From positions 1 to 12,733 of the forward strand of contig CAZGIC010000070.1 in the NCBI GenBank assembly GCA_964526435.1: 12,733 bases of DNA, written 5' to 3'. This document shows, in pieces, positions 1 through 6,556 of the stretch; within the stretch, counting starts at the first letter, position 1; each line of letters opens with the position of its first letter. This DNA is from Gallispira sp964526435. Lineage in GTDB: Bacteria; Bacillota; Clostridia; Lachnospirales; CAG-274. The translations under genes and the position numbers were made by a program. The notes under the pieces are model-generated. The model searched no databases. It was not told where the DNA came from and saw only the letters and a list, made by a program, of their open reading frames with translations.

Positions 1-42
1 ACATACTACCTTTAAAGACAAAATACTGTTTTAGTGTTATTT

Positions 43-176
43 TTATGCAGAAAATACTACTTTTCCCTTAACCATAGTCATTACAACATTGCACGAACCT
101 ATTTCATCTGTCGGAATTTCAAATAAATTTTTATCAATAATAATTATATCTGCCAGCTTCCATTTTCACTTAAATA
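43..176 (-). pseudogene. 3' remnant of an amidohydrolase gene
   Basis: On the minus strand, from about 156 down to a TAA at 43-45, the reading gives LADIIIIDKNLFEIPTDE followed by VVMTMVKGKVVF and the stop. This is the typical C-terminal end of metal-dependent amidohydrolases of the YtcJ type (LADLVVLD...NLFEIP...V.MT.V.GKVVY). Just upstream the expected ENGKLAD is split: ENG is read in one frame and LAD in another, as if one base was lost near 157-160. Beyond about 176 no amidohydrolase sequence continues; the DNA runs into the terminator of the next gene. At least the first 90% of the gene is missing, so no enzyme can be made. The family assignment is by recognition of the C-terminal pattern. 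Bases 1-42 show nothing I can identify. Confidence 0.7.
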
Positions 177-231
177 TAAAAAGTCAATTTTTATTAATCT
201 CACCTTCGCTTGTATTTTAACAATTAATTGT

Positions 232-267
232 AAATAAAAAGGAAGCTATTCAAATTGAATAACTTCC
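232..267 (-). terminator. Intrinsic terminator of the LuxR-type regulator gene
   Basis: A near-perfect inverted repeat at 241-267 (GGAAG, one mismatch, then TATTCAA paired with TTGAATA and CTTCC) is followed on the minus strand by CTTTTTATTT (232-240). It lies about 100 bp after the stop of the regulator gene. Confidence 0.85.
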
Positions 268-365
268 CTGCTATTGTTAACAAAGACTATACTCTTATAT
301 TCAAAATAATTCAAGTAAACTATTTTACTGTTTTTCTACTACTTTTTAATGAGAAATAGAACTTT

Positions 366-1115
366 TTATTCCCTTTCCCTAATCATTTTAAATAGCTGAA
401 CACGTTTTTTTATCCCCAGTTTTACATATATATTTCTAATATGCTTTTTTAACGTATTTACGCTGATACACAATTCATCACAAATCATTTCATTATCCTT
501 ACCATCCATAAGCATCTTTAAAATATCTGTTTCCCTTCTTGTCAGTTCAAATTTAATTGATGCCTCAGTAACAGTAAGCTTATCAACAGGTTCTTCTTCT
601 ATTACTCTGTCCTTATCAAGCCTGAATGCCATATGTTCCTTTAACATATTTAATATAAATACATCTTCATATTTAAAATTTTCCCGTCCTTTAAAACGGT
701 AAAATGTCACAGCTCCAAGAAAGACCTTATCTTTCATCAGTATCATCTGCAATGAGTAATGCCACTTGTTTGGCATATATACTCTTTTATAATATTCTGT
801 ATTAACCCTCACTTCATCAGACATAATATCGGTTTCTCTGTATACAATACTTTCATTGCCATACATAATACCCCTGCTATAATCAATATCTTCATAATTA
901 TGGGAGAAATCTTCTTTACAATTATAAAATACAGGATTCGTTAAACCATTTTTACCATCTGTCGTAGCCAAATGAAAATCTGCACTGTCAAAATCCAGAA
1001 CGGTTTTCATTCTCTCAAGAAAATTTTCACGCATTTCCGTAAGATTTTCAGTTGTATAAATTTCATATATAATTGTATTTAATGTCATCCAGTCATTAAT
1101 TTCTAATGCTTTCAT
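366..1115 (-). CDS. LuxR-family transcriptional regulator with an N-terminal GAF-like sensor region
   Basis: The 249-residue product ends in a LuxR/FixJ-type helix-turn-helix at about residues 188-247: LTRRETDIL, then NEMICDELCISVNTLKKHI and the final helix with KLGIKKR. This is the usual DNA-binding signature. Residues about 15-168 have the alternating strand/helix character and length of a GAF-like sensor but no motif that names a ligand; there is no phospho-receiver domain. I chose the ATG at 1115 because AAGGCGG stands seven bases before it; an in-frame ATG at 1181 lies further upstream without such a site. The gene is divergent from the potN-potABCD operon across an intergenic stretch with a promoter for each side, so it is a good candidate for that operon's regulator, though this is inference. 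It has its own terminator. Confidence 0.88.
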   Translation of the reverse strand: MKALEINDWMTLNTIIYEIYTTENLTEMRENFLERMKTVLDFDSADFHLATTDGKNGLTNPVFYNCKEDFSHNYEDIDYSRGIMYGNESIVYRETDIMSDEVRVNTEYYKRVYMPNKWHYSLQMILMKDKVFLGAVTFYRFKGRENFKYEDVFILNMLKEHMAFRLDKDRVIEEEPVDKLTVTEASIKFELTRRETDILKMLMDGKDNEMICDELCISVNTLKKHIRNIYVKLGIKKRVQLFKMIRERE

Positions 1116-1122
1116 ATCATTA

Positions 1123-1129
1123 CCGCCTT
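1123..1129 (-). promoter_or_regulatory. Ribosome binding site that decides the LuxR gene start
   Basis: AAGGCGG on the minus strand, seven bases before the ATG at 1115. It favours this start over the in-frame ATG at 1181. Confidence 0.7.
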
Positions 1130-1216
1130 GTAGATTTTTATCTTTTAATATCAATTGGCAGCTGTGGATCACAGCAATCATAACATAGCTCTGATATATA
1201 ACTTTACTCTGATTTT

Positions 1217-1225
1217 ACTACTTTT
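1217..1225. promoter_or_regulatory. ACTACTTTT motif, possible regulator site
   Basis: ACTACTTTT occurs here on the plus strand, in the leader of the LuxR-type gene just downstream of its promoter. The same nine bases occur at 338-346 and 56-64, and inverted at 1415-1423. A role in autoregulation is a guess. Confidence 0.3.
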
Positions 1226-1263
1226 AACAGTAGCCTGTTTATCATATATTATTAACATAAATA

Positions 1264-1292
1264 ACTTTATCACAATATCATTTTTTTGTCAA
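1264..1292 (-). promoter_or_regulatory. Promoter of the LuxR-type regulator gene
   Basis: On the minus strand TTGACA (1287-1292, a perfect -35) and TAAAGT (1264-1269) are 17 bp apart. This would give a 5' leader of about 140 bases, containing a small AACAG/CTGTT hairpin at 1226-1239. Confidence 0.55.
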
Positions 1293-1414
1293 CGAAACAT
1301 AATTTATAAACTATAATAATTCATTCATTTTATGTTTATATTATTCTGCATTTTTAGTTTTCGTCTTAATTATATATAACCAATAAATAACCTCTCTTAA
1401 CCGCATCACGCCAT

Positions 1415-1423
1415 AAAAGTAGT
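1415..1423. promoter_or_regulatory. Inverted ACTACTTTT motif near -63 of the pot promoter
   Basis: AAAAGTAGT, the complement of the motif at 1217-1225, is centred about 63 bp before the predicted start point of the pot promoter. That is where many activators bind. A role for the divergent LuxR-type protein is inference. Confidence 0.3.
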
Positions 1424-1446
1424 ATATAAATAATCCAAAATAAGTA

Positions 1447-1475
1447 TTGCAATTTCATAATAATTATTGTATAAA
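1447..1475 (+). promoter_or_regulatory. Promoter upstream of potN
   Basis: TTGCAA (1447-1452) and TATAAA (1470-1475) are separated by exactly 17 bp. Transcription should start near 1482 and would meet the terminator hairpin at 1501 within about 20 bases. Confidence 0.6.
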
Positions 1476-1500
1476 CTTATTATAACTTTTTTAAGCAAAG

Positions 1501-1534
1501 GAGCTGATTAATTATAATCAGCTCTTTTTATTTT
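1501..1534 (+). terminator. Intrinsic terminator/attenuator in the pot operon leader
   Basis: A perfect 10-bp stem, GAGCTGATTA (1501-1510) and TAATCAGCTC (1515-1524), has a four-base loop and is followed by TTTTTATTTT. It faces potN and no plus-strand gene lies before it, so it probably stops transcripts started at the promoter just upstream unless it is bypassed. A second start downstream is possible (TTGTGC at 1537, TATCAT at 1559) but is weak. Confidence 0.8.
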
Positions 1535-1595
1535 ACTTGTGCATGGAAGCATTATGGTTATCATAGTGCTTTTTTTCATTTTAAGGAGGATTATT

Positions 1596-1949
1596 ATGAA
1601 AGAAATGGTTATTATTATAAGACCCGAAAAACTGGAAACAGTAAAAACTATTCTTGACAATGTCAATTGCGGAGGTATGACAATATCAAGCGTAATGGGC
1701 TGCGGTACACAAAAAGGTATAAGTAATGAAAGCGGAGTAAACATTATAAAAGGATTTAAAACAACAATAAATTTGTTGCCTAAGATTCGTATTGAAGTTG
1801 TCGTTCCGGATAACAGTATCGATAAAATTATCGCCGAACTTCGCGACAAGATAACAACAGGCAATGTTGGTGACGGAAAAGTATTTATACGTAACATTGA
1901 AGATGCCATCAGGTTAAGAACAGGAGAGCGTGGAGAAAAAGCTCTTTAA
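1596..1949 (+). CDS. potN: PII-like signal protein of the polyamine transporter operon (PotN type)
   Basis: A 117-residue member of the GlnB/PII superfamily. It starts at the ATG after AAGGAGGA (1583-1590). The PII core is clear: IIRPEKLETVK at the N-terminus, LPKIRIEVVVPD at about 61-72, the ATP-binding B-loop TGNVGDGKVF at 88-97 and the C-loop RLRTGERG at 106-113. Q39 and K40 of the QKG motif are kept. Between QKG and LPK there are 19 residues against 14 in ordinary PII proteins, and the uridylylated T-loop tyrosine is absent, so this is not a classical GlnB/GlnK. From memory, a Firmicutes PII subfamily named PotN, encoded with potABCD and sensing the ATP/ADP state, has been described; position and features fit it. 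It presumably reports cell energy state to the polyamine importer, through PotA or otherwise. It is first in the operon, 35 bp before potA. Confidence 0.85.
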   Translation: MKEMVIIIRPEKLETVKTILDNVNCGGMTISSVMGCGTQKGISNESGVNIIKGFKTTINLLPKIRIEVVVPDNSIDKIIAELRDKITTGNVGDGKVFIRNIEDAIRLRTGERGEKAL

Positions 1950-1969
1950 AACCTGATTACCTGATTAAC

Positions 1970-1976
1970 GGGAGAG
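1970..1976 (+). promoter_or_regulatory. Ribosome binding site that points to a TTG start for potA
   Basis: GGGAGAG lies 8 bases before the TTG at 1985. The in-frame GTG at 1976 overlaps this site and so is unlikely to be the start. Confidence 0.6.
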
Positions 1977-1984
1977 TGATTTTT

Positions 1985-3094
1985 TTGGAGAAAAAGATTA
2001 TTGTAGATATTAAAGGAGTTAATAAACTGTATGGCACAAATCATGTTGTAAAGGATTTGGATCTGCAGGTATATGAAGGAGAATTTTTAACACTTTTAGG
2101 TTCTTCAGGCTGCGGTAAAACAACCACACTTCGTATGGTAGCAGGCTTTGAAGAACCGACAAACGGTACTATAACCGTTGAAGGTGAAAATATTAAGGAC
2201 AAAGAACCTTTTGAACGTAATGTAAACACAGTATTTCAGAGTTATGCCCTTTTCCCTCATATGACAATATATGATAACATAGCCTACGGACTTAAGATCA
2301 AAAAGTTCAAAAAAGCAGAAATACATAAAAAAGTAATGGATATGCTGGATATGGTACAGCTTGGAGGCTTTGAAAAAAGATATCCTTCTCAGCTTTCCGG
2401 CGGACAGAAGCAGAGAGTAGCAATTGCCCGTGCATTGGTGAATAACCCAAAGGTTTTACTTCTTGATGAACCGTTGGGAGCACTGGATTTAAAACTTAGA
2501 AAACAAATGCAGCTTGAACTTAAAAGATTACAAAAGAAGCTGAATATAACATTTATATATGTTACTCACGATCAGGAAGAAGCTCTTACAATGAGCGACA
2601 GAATTGCTATTATGAATCAGGGAGTTATGGAACAGATTGGTACACCTGAAGAAATTTACGAAAATCCTGCTTCAAAATTTGTCGCAACTTTTATTGGTGA
2701 AACAAATCTTTTTGAAGGAGTCGTATCTTCTGTCAATGAAAATGTTGTTGACATCAATCTTGAAACAGGTTCCGTAAAAGGCTGTGGCAGCGATTTTGCT
2801 GCAGGCGAAATGGTAGCTGTATCTGTAAGACCTGAAAGAATAAAATATTCTGTAGAACCTGTTGAAGGCTTTACAATTTCAGGTCAGGTAAAGGAGCAGG
2901 TATATATCGGCTCCATACTGAAAACCATTGTTATGTTGCCTGACGGAAATGAAGTAAAAATAGAACGACTGGCAGGACAGCCTTTACCGGTCGGCACAGT
3001 ATATATTTACTGGGATAAGGAATCAGCAAAGCTTATACATTCAAAAACAGACAATTTATTCTTTAATGCTGTTGAAAATATGACTCTTAGCTAA
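1985..3094 (+). CDS. potA: Spermidine/putrescine ABC transporter, ATP-binding protein
   Basis: A cytoplasmic ATPase that powers polyamine uptake together with PotB, PotC and PotD. From the TTG start the product has 369 residues, normal for PotA. All ABC motifs are present: Walker A GSSGCGKTT at about 39-47, Q-loop FQSYALFPH, signature LSGGQKQR, Walker B LLLDEP followed by the D-loop GALD, and the switch histidine in THDQEEA. The C-terminal third is the regulatory TOBE-type domain of the MalK/PotA group (SVRPERI near its middle). The start is a TTG, supported by GGGAGAG just upstream. potB follows after 14 bp. The final 20 or so residues after IYWDKESAKLI extend past the usual domain end and have no recognised role. 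Confidence 0.95.
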   Translation: MEKKIIVDIKGVNKLYGTNHVVKDLDLQVYEGEFLTLLGSSGCGKTTTLRMVAGFEEPTNGTITVEGENIKDKEPFERNVNTVFQSYALFPHMTIYDNIAYGLKIKKFKKAEIHKKVMDMLDMVQLGGFEKRYPSQLSGGQKQRVAIARALVNNPKVLLLDEPLGALDLKLRKQMQLELKRLQKKLNITFIYVTHDQEEALTMSDRIAIMNQGVMEQIGTPEEIYENPASKFVATFIGETNLFEGVVSSVNENVVDINLETGSVKGCGSDFAAGEMVAVSVRPERIKYSVEPVEGFTISGQVKEQVYIGSILKTIVMLPDGNEVKIERLAGQPLPVGTVYIYWDKESAKLIHSKTDNLFFNAVENMTLS

Positions 3095-3108
3095 AAGGAG
3101 GCGGTTTT

Positions 3109-3978
3109 ATGACATCAAGAAAATTCAGATCAACAATACTGCCTGCCGGAGTAATGATAGGACCTGTTGTATTGTGGCTGTTGTTTTTTATAGCAATTCC
3201 TCTTATATATGTATTTGTAATGAGCTTTTGTACAATTGACAAAAACACATTTGATGTTGTTTACGAATTTTCATTGGATAACTATAAAAGACTTCTTGAC
3301 ACAAATTATATTCAGATATATGCACAGTCACTGATTATTGCCGCAATTACAACCATTATATGTATAGTACTTGCTTATCCATTTTCTTTTCTTATTGCAA
3401 GAACATTATCAAAAGCAAAAGCAATGCTTTATATGCTTGTAATTATTCCATTCTGGACAAATTCTCTTATCAGAATTTATGGCTGGAGAACATTTTTAGG
3501 TACAAACGGCTGGCTGAATAATTTGCTTCAGGCGCTGCATCTGACAGATGCTCCTATCCAGTTTTTATACAACAGAGGAACAACAATTCTCGGTATGGTA
3601 TATTGTTTATTCCCCTTTATGGTACTTCCTCTATATACGGCAATTGAAAAACTTGACAAAAGTCTCCTGGAAGCATCATCAGATTTAGGGGCAAAAGGGC
3701 ATATAACTTTCATAAAAGTAATCATACCTTTAACTTTAAGCGGTATTTTTTCAGGTTCAATAATGGTATTCATACCAACACTGGGATTTTTCTTTGTTTC
3801 TGATATATTAGGCGGCGGAAACTCCGATGTAATAGGTAACCTTATTGAAAGACAGTTCCAAAGCGGCAACAACTGGCCTTTAGGTGCAGCACTTTCAATA
3901 ATATTAATTGCCATAACACTTCTTCTTGTCAAGCTGTATCAGAAGTGCGGCGGTGATATGCAGAATCTGGGGGTGTAG
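3109..3978 (+). CDS. potB: Spermidine/putrescine ABC transporter, permease PotB
   Basis: An inner-membrane permease subunit of 289 residues, of the family's normal length, with about six hydrophobic segments (roughly 15-40, 72-98, 105-122, 157-177, 208-232 and 258-277). The EAA loop that docks onto the ATPase is at 188-207 (EASSDLGAKGHITFIKVIIP). The ATG is preceded by AAAAGGAGG at the end of potA. The neighbouring potC starts three bases after this stop, so the two are almost certainly co-translated and pair as a heterodimer. The order potA-potB-potC-potD is the classic polyamine importer layout, which is why I prefer polyamines to other small cations. Confidence 0.95.
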   Translation: MTSRKFRSTILPAGVMIGPVVLWLLFFIAIPLIYVFVMSFCTIDKNTFDVVYEFSLDNYKRLLDTNYIQIYAQSLIIAAITTIICIVLAYPFSFLIARTLSKAKAMLYMLVIIPFWTNSLIRIYGWRTFLGTNGWLNNLLQALHLTDAPIQFLYNRGTTILGMVYCLFPFMVLPLYTAIEKLDKSLLEASSDLGAKGHITFIKVIIPLTLSGIFSGSIMVFIPTLGFFFVSDILGGGNSDVIGNLIERQFQSGNNWPLGAALSIILIAITLLLVKLYQKCGGDMQNLGV

Positions 3979-3981
3979 CAA

Positions 3982-4785
3982 ATGAACAGACAATGTCGAA
4001 AAAAAGTAAAAAAAGGACTCAGCATAGTTTATTGCACATTGATATATTTGTTTTTGTTTTTGCCAATTTCAGTTATTGTAGTAAACAGCTTTAATGCAAC
4101 AACATCAAAACCCTATTTAAGCTGGAAAGGTTTTACTTTTGACTGGTATTCAAAACTTTTTGATAATACAGTGCTTTTAGAAAGCTTTGGCAACACAATA
4201 CTTATAGCTGTCTTATCAACTGTCATAAGCACATTTATCGGAACACTTGCAGCAGTTGGTATGTACAAGTACAAATTCAAAGGTAAAAATGTAATAGATG
4301 GATTACTTTACATACCTGTTGTAATTCCTGAAATTGTACTTGGTATTTCACTTTTAATGTTATTTGTCAATACTCATATTCCCCGTGGATTGCTTTCACT
4401 GGTACTTGCTCATGTTACATTCAGCATACCCTATGTTATATTTAACATCCGTGCAAGATTATCAGGATATGACAATTCTATTGAGGAAGCCTCCATGGAT
4501 CTGGGTGCAAACAGAATACAAACATTTTGTAAAATAACTCTTCCTGTACTTGCTCCCGGTATTGGCGGCGGTGCATTGCTTGCTTTTACTCTTTCTATAG
4601 ATGATGTAATCATAAGTTATTTCACAAACGGTCAGATAAAAACATTTCCGTTAAAGGTTATGGAAAGTATAAAAAGCGGAGTTTCACCTGATGTAAACGC
4701 TCTGTCAACATTAATATTATTAGGCACAACTATTTTAGTTATTATAACTCAATCCGGTTTATTGACTAAAAAAAATAAATATTAA
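3982..4785 (+). CDS. potC: Spermidine/putrescine ABC transporter, permease PotC
   Basis: The second permease subunit, 267 residues. Hydrophobic segments lie at about 13-35, 70-95, 105-130, 136-157, 189-212 and 241-260. The EAA loop is at 169-188 (EASMDLGANRIQTFCKITLP). After it comes AFTLSIDDVIISYF, a strongly conserved PotC stretch. The start codon follows GGGGGTG at the very end of potB with only three bases between the genes. The N-terminus is basic (RQCRKKVKKG), consistent with a cytoplasmic tail. potD follows after 32 bp. Confidence 0.95.
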   Translation: MNRQCRKKVKKGLSIVYCTLIYLFLFLPISVIVVNSFNATTSKPYLSWKGFTFDWYSKLFDNTVLLESFGNTILIAVLSTVISTFIGTLAAVGMYKYKFKGKNVIDGLLYIPVVIPEIVLGISLLMLFVNTHIPRGLLSLVLAHVTFSIPYVIFNIRARLSGYDNSIEEASMDLGANRIQTFCKITLPVLAPGIGGGALLAFTLSIDDVIISYFTNGQIKTFPLKVMESIKSGVSPDVNALSTLILLGTTILVIITQSGLLTKKNKY

Positions 4786-4804
4786 TCTAAAAAAACTTTA
4801 TGAA

Positions 4805-4811
4805 AGAGGCG
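4805..4811 (+). promoter_or_regulatory. Ribosome binding site that decides the potD start
   Basis: AGAGGCG, six bases before the ATG at 4818. The in-frame ATG at 4800 lies upstream of this site and would add six residues ahead of a normal lipoprotein signal. Confidence 0.65.
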
Positions 4812-4817
4812 ATTTTT

Positions 4818-5879
4818 ATGAAAAAATTTTTATGCGGATTTTTAGCAGTTGCTATAACCATGGGATTTACAGGATGTGGCAGCAGTTCTTCAGACAGCAG
4901 TGCAACTGCAAATGCAGGTGAACTTAACCTTTTTGTCTGGACAGAATACTTACCTCAGTCTGTATTAGACAAGTTTACTGAGGAAACAGGTATAAAGGTT
5001 AATACAACCACATACTCATCAAATGAAGATATGCTTGCAAAGCTGAAATCAGAAGAAACAGGAGCTTTTGATATTATTCAGCCAAGTGATTATATGGTTG
5101 AGCAGGTAATTGCCCAGGGACTGGTTCAGGAATTAGATAAAAGTAAGCTTACTTGTATGGATTATTTTAATTCAGCATACCTTAATCCAAGCTATGACCC
5201 TGATAACACCTATTCACTCCCCTATTTAGGCGGTGCTGGTGCAATAGCTGTAAACACAGATGTTATTACAGATGAAATTGATTCCTATGACGACTTGTTT
5301 AATCCTGATTATGCCAACACTCTTGTTGTTCTCGATGATTACAGATCAGTAATAGGTATGGCAGCAAAAGCCGCAGGATACGATTTAAACGAATCTGATC
5401 CTGCAAATCTCGAAGTTGTTAAGGAAAAAGTACTTAGCTTAAAGAATAACATCAAATTATACGACAGTGACAGCCCTAAGTCATCACTTATATCAGGCGA
5501 CTGTAATTTAGGTTTCTGCTGGAGTGCAGAAATTGCTTTAGCAAACGCAGAAAACCCTGCTATTGAAATCAGATTTCCAAGTGAAGGTGCCTACTTATTC
5601 TTCGACAACTGGTTAATAACAGACGGTGCAAAGAATGCTGAAAACGCTTATACATTCCTTAACTTTATAAATGAACCTGAAAATATGCAAATGGTTCTTG
5701 AGGAATATCCTTATATATGTGCAAACGAAGCTGCCGTTGAATTAATGGATGACTCTTACAAGAACAATGAAGCTTGTAATCCTCCTGCTGAAGTAATAGC
5801 AAACGGCTCATATATTCAAAACCTTGATTCTGACACTTTAGCTATATATGATTCAATTTGGACTGAATTAAAGAAGTAA
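4818..5879 (+). CDS. potD: Spermidine/putrescine-binding lipoprotein PotD
   Basis: The extracellular, membrane-anchored substrate-binding subunit, 353 residues. The N-terminus MKKFL plus a hydrophobic run ends in the lipobox FTGC with the lipidated cysteine at residue 20, followed by a Ser-rich linker. The mature part matches PotD: LFVWTEYLPQSVLDKFTEETG, YSSNEDMLAKLK and FDIIQPSDYM. Compared with my memory of E. coli PotD, the WTEY start of the binding site and the Asp in LFFDNW are kept, while the Trp two residues before that Asp is a Phe here. This could alter the preference between spermidine and putrescine, but the sequence alone does not decide it. It is the last gene of the operon and a terminator follows after about 57 bp. 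Confidence 0.94.
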   Translation: MKKFLCGFLAVAITMGFTGCGSSSSDSSATANAGELNLFVWTEYLPQSVLDKFTEETGIKVNTTTYSSNEDMLAKLKSEETGAFDIIQPSDYMVEQVIAQGLVQELDKSKLTCMDYFNSAYLNPSYDPDNTYSLPYLGGAGAIAVNTDVITDEIDSYDDLFNPDYANTLVVLDDYRSVIGMAAKAAGYDLNESDPANLEVVKEKVLSLKNNIKLYDSDSPKSSLISGDCNLGFCWSAEIALANAENPAIEIRFPSEGAYLFFDNWLITDGAKNAENAYTFLNFINEPENMQMVLEEYPYICANEAAVELMDDSYKNNEACNPPAEVIANGSYIQNLDSDTLAIYDSIWTELKK

Positions 5880-5936
5880 TCTTGTTTACATTTTTTTTGA
5901 AATACGTTATACCTGTATAATGTATATATATCTTTC

Positions 5937-5982
5937 AAAAAAGGCTCTTCATTACAGTTTTCTGTTTTGAAGAGTCTTTTTT
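5937..5982 (+). terminator. Intrinsic terminator of the pot operon
   Basis: AAAAAAGGCTCTTCA (5937-5951) pairs with TGAAGAGTCTTTTTT (5968-5982), with one G-T pair. An inner ACAG/CTGT pair sits in the loop. The flanking A and T runs would allow it to work in both directions. Confidence 0.9.
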
Positions 5983-5984
5983 AG

Positions 5985-6190
5985 GTTCTACAATATTTGG
6001 TGTGGTCCTTATCGTAAACTCCCATATTGCCTCCTTTTCCAAAACAACAAATAAAATAAAACTTTAGTTTTATTTCATTTTCAAGGATTTGTCGTATTGC
6101 TTCGCAATACTGCTCACCTATGCAACCAAGAGGTGGCAGCTCAGCAAAGCTGTCTGAGGATTTTTATAAACCACACCATTTGGTAAAAAC
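5985..6190 (+). repeat. Hairpin-rich intergenic element, copy A
   Basis: A 206-bp non-coding stretch that shares both ends with the element at 12142-12492: the head (TTCT..AATATT.GGT.TGGTC, then a conserved CTCCTTTT-like block) and the tail (CTG.CTGAGG, then ATAAA.CA.ACACCA.TTG). The ends form an imperfect inverted repeat; TGGTGTGGT at 5998-6006 is complementary to ACCACACCA at 6170-6178. Inside are hairpins: AAATAAAACT/AGTTTTATTT, GTATTGC-TTC-GCAATAC and CTCAG/CTGAG. It lies between two convergent genes, directly after the pot terminator. It could be a MITE-like element or a mobile RNA-structured repeat; no coding sequence is evident. Confidence 0.6.
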
Positions 6191-6206
6191 CCTTTTTATA
6201 TTAATA

Positions 6207-6491
6207 TTATTCTGCACCGCCTATTTCAACAGTTATTGTACACTTTGCTATACCCAAAAGAATAAGTATATCTTCTACTACCATTTCAGTTGTAAAACCT
6301 AAAAACTTTTTTTGAGCATCATCTACATAGCGATTTCCCTTGTAACACCTCCAATAATGCCCCGGGAAACTACCTCCTGAATCTAACAACTCATAAGTTA
6401 TAATATTATCATTATCCATCATTTCAAATATAATTTTTAACCCCTTTAATAAATCTTCCGATTCATTTTTATTTATTTTAAACTGTATCAT
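6207..6491 (-). CDS. Small protein of unknown function downstream of the CRISPR array
   Basis: A 94-residue acidic, probably cytoplasmic protein that I do not recognise. It has no signal peptide or membrane segment. Features that can be seen: an N-terminal KINKNESEDLLKGLKIIFEMM helix-like part, a central GGSFPGHYWRCYKGN segment rich in aromatic residues and glycine, and a C-terminal hydrophobic helix followed by the strand CTITVEI. The ATG at 6491 follows GGGGAGG with a nine-base gap, a strong site, so I consider it a real gene. It lies just past the terminal CRISPR repeat in the same direction as cas6 and the array, and an extended -10 (TGATATAAT) stands between repeat and gene. A link to the CRISPR locus is only positional. 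Confidence 0.7.
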   Translation of the reverse strand: MIQFKINKNESEDLLKGLKIIFEMMDNDNIITYELLDSGGSFPGHYWRCYKGNRYVDDAQKKFLGFTTEMVVEDILILLGIAKCTITVEIGGAE

Positions 6492-6544
6492 TCCCCATTA
6501 CCTCCCCTGAAATTATTATCAAGGTTGCTTTTCCCCTGTAAGAA

Positions 6545-6553
6545 ATTATATCA
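6545..6553 (-). promoter_or_regulatory. Extended -10 promoter for the 94-residue gene
   Basis: TGATATAAT on the minus strand is a perfect extended -10. No good -35 is seen, because its position falls in the terminal CRISPR repeat. Transcription would begin about 45 bases before the ATG at 6491. Confidence 0.45.
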
Positions 6554-6556
6554 AAA

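Noticed and set aside
1447..1534. Riboswitch ahead of the pot operon
   Set aside because: Only about 20 bases separate the predicted start from the terminator stem, too few for a known aptamer; attenuation by other means is kept as a finding.
1508..1909. Minus-strand open frame of 133 codons
   Set aside because: It lies opposite potN, whose family, ribosome binding site and operon position are clear.
3528..3932. Minus-strand open frame of 134 codons
   Set aside because: Antisense to potB; no ribosome binding site.
6120..6302. Plus-strand open frame of 60 codons
   Set aside because: Covers the end of element A and the antisense of the 94-residue gene; no start signal.
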